Shown here in pieces: positions 13,424-13,846 of a stretch of DNA of 13,846 nt. Every line of letters starts with the position of its first letter. Position 1 is the first letter of the stretch. The notes beneath the pieces are model-generated. The model made no database searches. It had not been told where the DNA came from and worked only from the letters and a program-made list of their open reading frames with translations. The position numbers and the translations under genes are program-made. The DNA comes from GWB2-37-7 sp049684915. GTDB lineage: Bacteria; Bacillota; Clostridia; Lutisporales; Lutisporaceae. The stretch covers positions 1-13,846 of the forward strand of contig JBAVGO010000137.1 of the NCBI GenBank assembly GCA_049684915.1, given 5' to 3'.

Positions 13424-13846
13424 ATGAAATGGCTTAACAAATTAGAAAGAGTTCTAGGAAGGTTTGCAATAAAAAACCTTATGATGTATATTGTTCTACT
13501 TAATGGAGTAGCATTTATACTGATAAAACTTGATACTACAGGAACTTTTAATTCTATGCTAATGCTTGATCCACATCTGGTTTTTAAGGGAGAGGTATGG
13601 AGGCTGATATCCTTTATTTTTATACCACCAAGCACAGATCTATTGTGGGGATTTTTAATCTTATATTTCTACTACAATATAGGAATTGGTTTAGAGCATG
13701 AATGGGGAACCTTTAAGTTTAATATATATTATTTACTGGGGATGCTGGGTACCATAGTAATATCCTTGATATTTGGATTTCAGACAACTTCTTTGTACAT
13801 AAATCTATCGCTTTTCTTGGCATTTGCAAGGATTTATCCAGACTAT
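13424..13846 (+). CDS. Rhomboid/Derlin-like integral membrane protein, N-terminal part
   Basis: The frame is open from ATG 13424 to the window edge (141 codons), so the gene is partial. AGGGAG (13408-13413) precedes the start by ten bases. It begins MKWLNKLERVLGRF, has a first membrane helix (NLMMYIVLLNGVAFILI), then FKGEVWRLISFIFIPP, which matches the rhomboid L1-region signature G-x-x-WRL-x-T-x-F-x-P, and further helices around LLWGFLILYFYYNIG, FNIYYLLGMLGTIVIS and LYINLSLFLAFA. GLEHEWG resembles the rhomboid LE-x-x-WG turn. The expected HxxxN of helix 2 is absent (WGFLILYFYYNIG), and no GxSG is visible up to the edge. That favours a non-proteolytic rhomboid relative. The promoter is unclear; TATAAT at 13377-13382 is a candidate -10. 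Confidence 0.75.
   Translation, partial: MKWLNKLERVLGRFAIKNLMMYIVLLNGVAFILIKLDTTGTFNSMLMLDPHLVFKGEVWRLISFIFIPPSTDLLWGFLILYFYYNIGIGLEHEWGTFKFNIYYLLGMLGTIVISLIFGFQTTSLYINLSLFLAFARIYPDY

Noticed and set aside
1..13846. CRISPR array, tRNA or rRNA genes
   Set aside because: No regularly spaced repeats, cloverleaf-type sequence with a CCA end, or conserved rRNA segments were recognised on either strand by eye.

Overview
The window is low-GC, densely packed and almost entirely plus-strand, with heavy use of AGA/AGG and ATA codons and strong GGAGG-type ribosome binding sites. Together with a probable carbon monoxide dehydrogenase C-terminus at the left edge and an oxygen-sensitive type of metalloenzyme operon, this points to an anaerobic Firmicute of the class Clostridia. 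No species can be named from the sequence alone.

Left part (1-3560): the last 31 codons of a probable CooS-type gene end at a strong terminator (102-148). A promoter (171-199) follows whose -10 lies inside a perfect 24-bp palindrome. After it come a 22-codon remnant that looks like a deleted MarR-family regulator, a MATE efflux pump (309-1679), a DUF4846-type lipoprotein (1721-2578) and a cysteine synthase (2625-3560).

Middle (3561-4662): a 160-bp gap leads to an AT-rich, single-gene unit encoding a SplB-like radical SAM protein (3722-4591), closed by a 19-bp-stem terminator.

Core (4696-12655): a nine-gene [NiFe]-hydrogenase operon in the order cytochrome b5-like heme protein, small subunit, large subunit, maturation endopeptidase, HypA-like protein, hypF, hypC, hypD, hypE. 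HypF, HypC, HypD and HypE supply and install the Fe(CN)2CO group. The HypA-like protein would act in nickel delivery and the endopeptidase would trim the large subunit. Several features are unusual. The enzyme has no Tat signal and no membrane cytochrome partner. A small cysteine-rich b5-like protein heads the operon. The small subunit has Asn where the second proximal-cluster Cys is expected. The HypA-like protein lacks its zinc domain, and there is no hypB. This is the best candidate in the window for an under-described system: a cytoplasmic hydrogenase possibly wired to a soluble b-type heme protein.

Right part (12656-13846): a near-consensus ECF-sigma promoter (GGAAC-N16-CGTC) drives a small exported protein of unknown function. 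A terminator follows, then the N-terminal 141 codons of a rhomboid/Derlin-like membrane protein that runs off the window and appears to lack the protease residues in its visible part.
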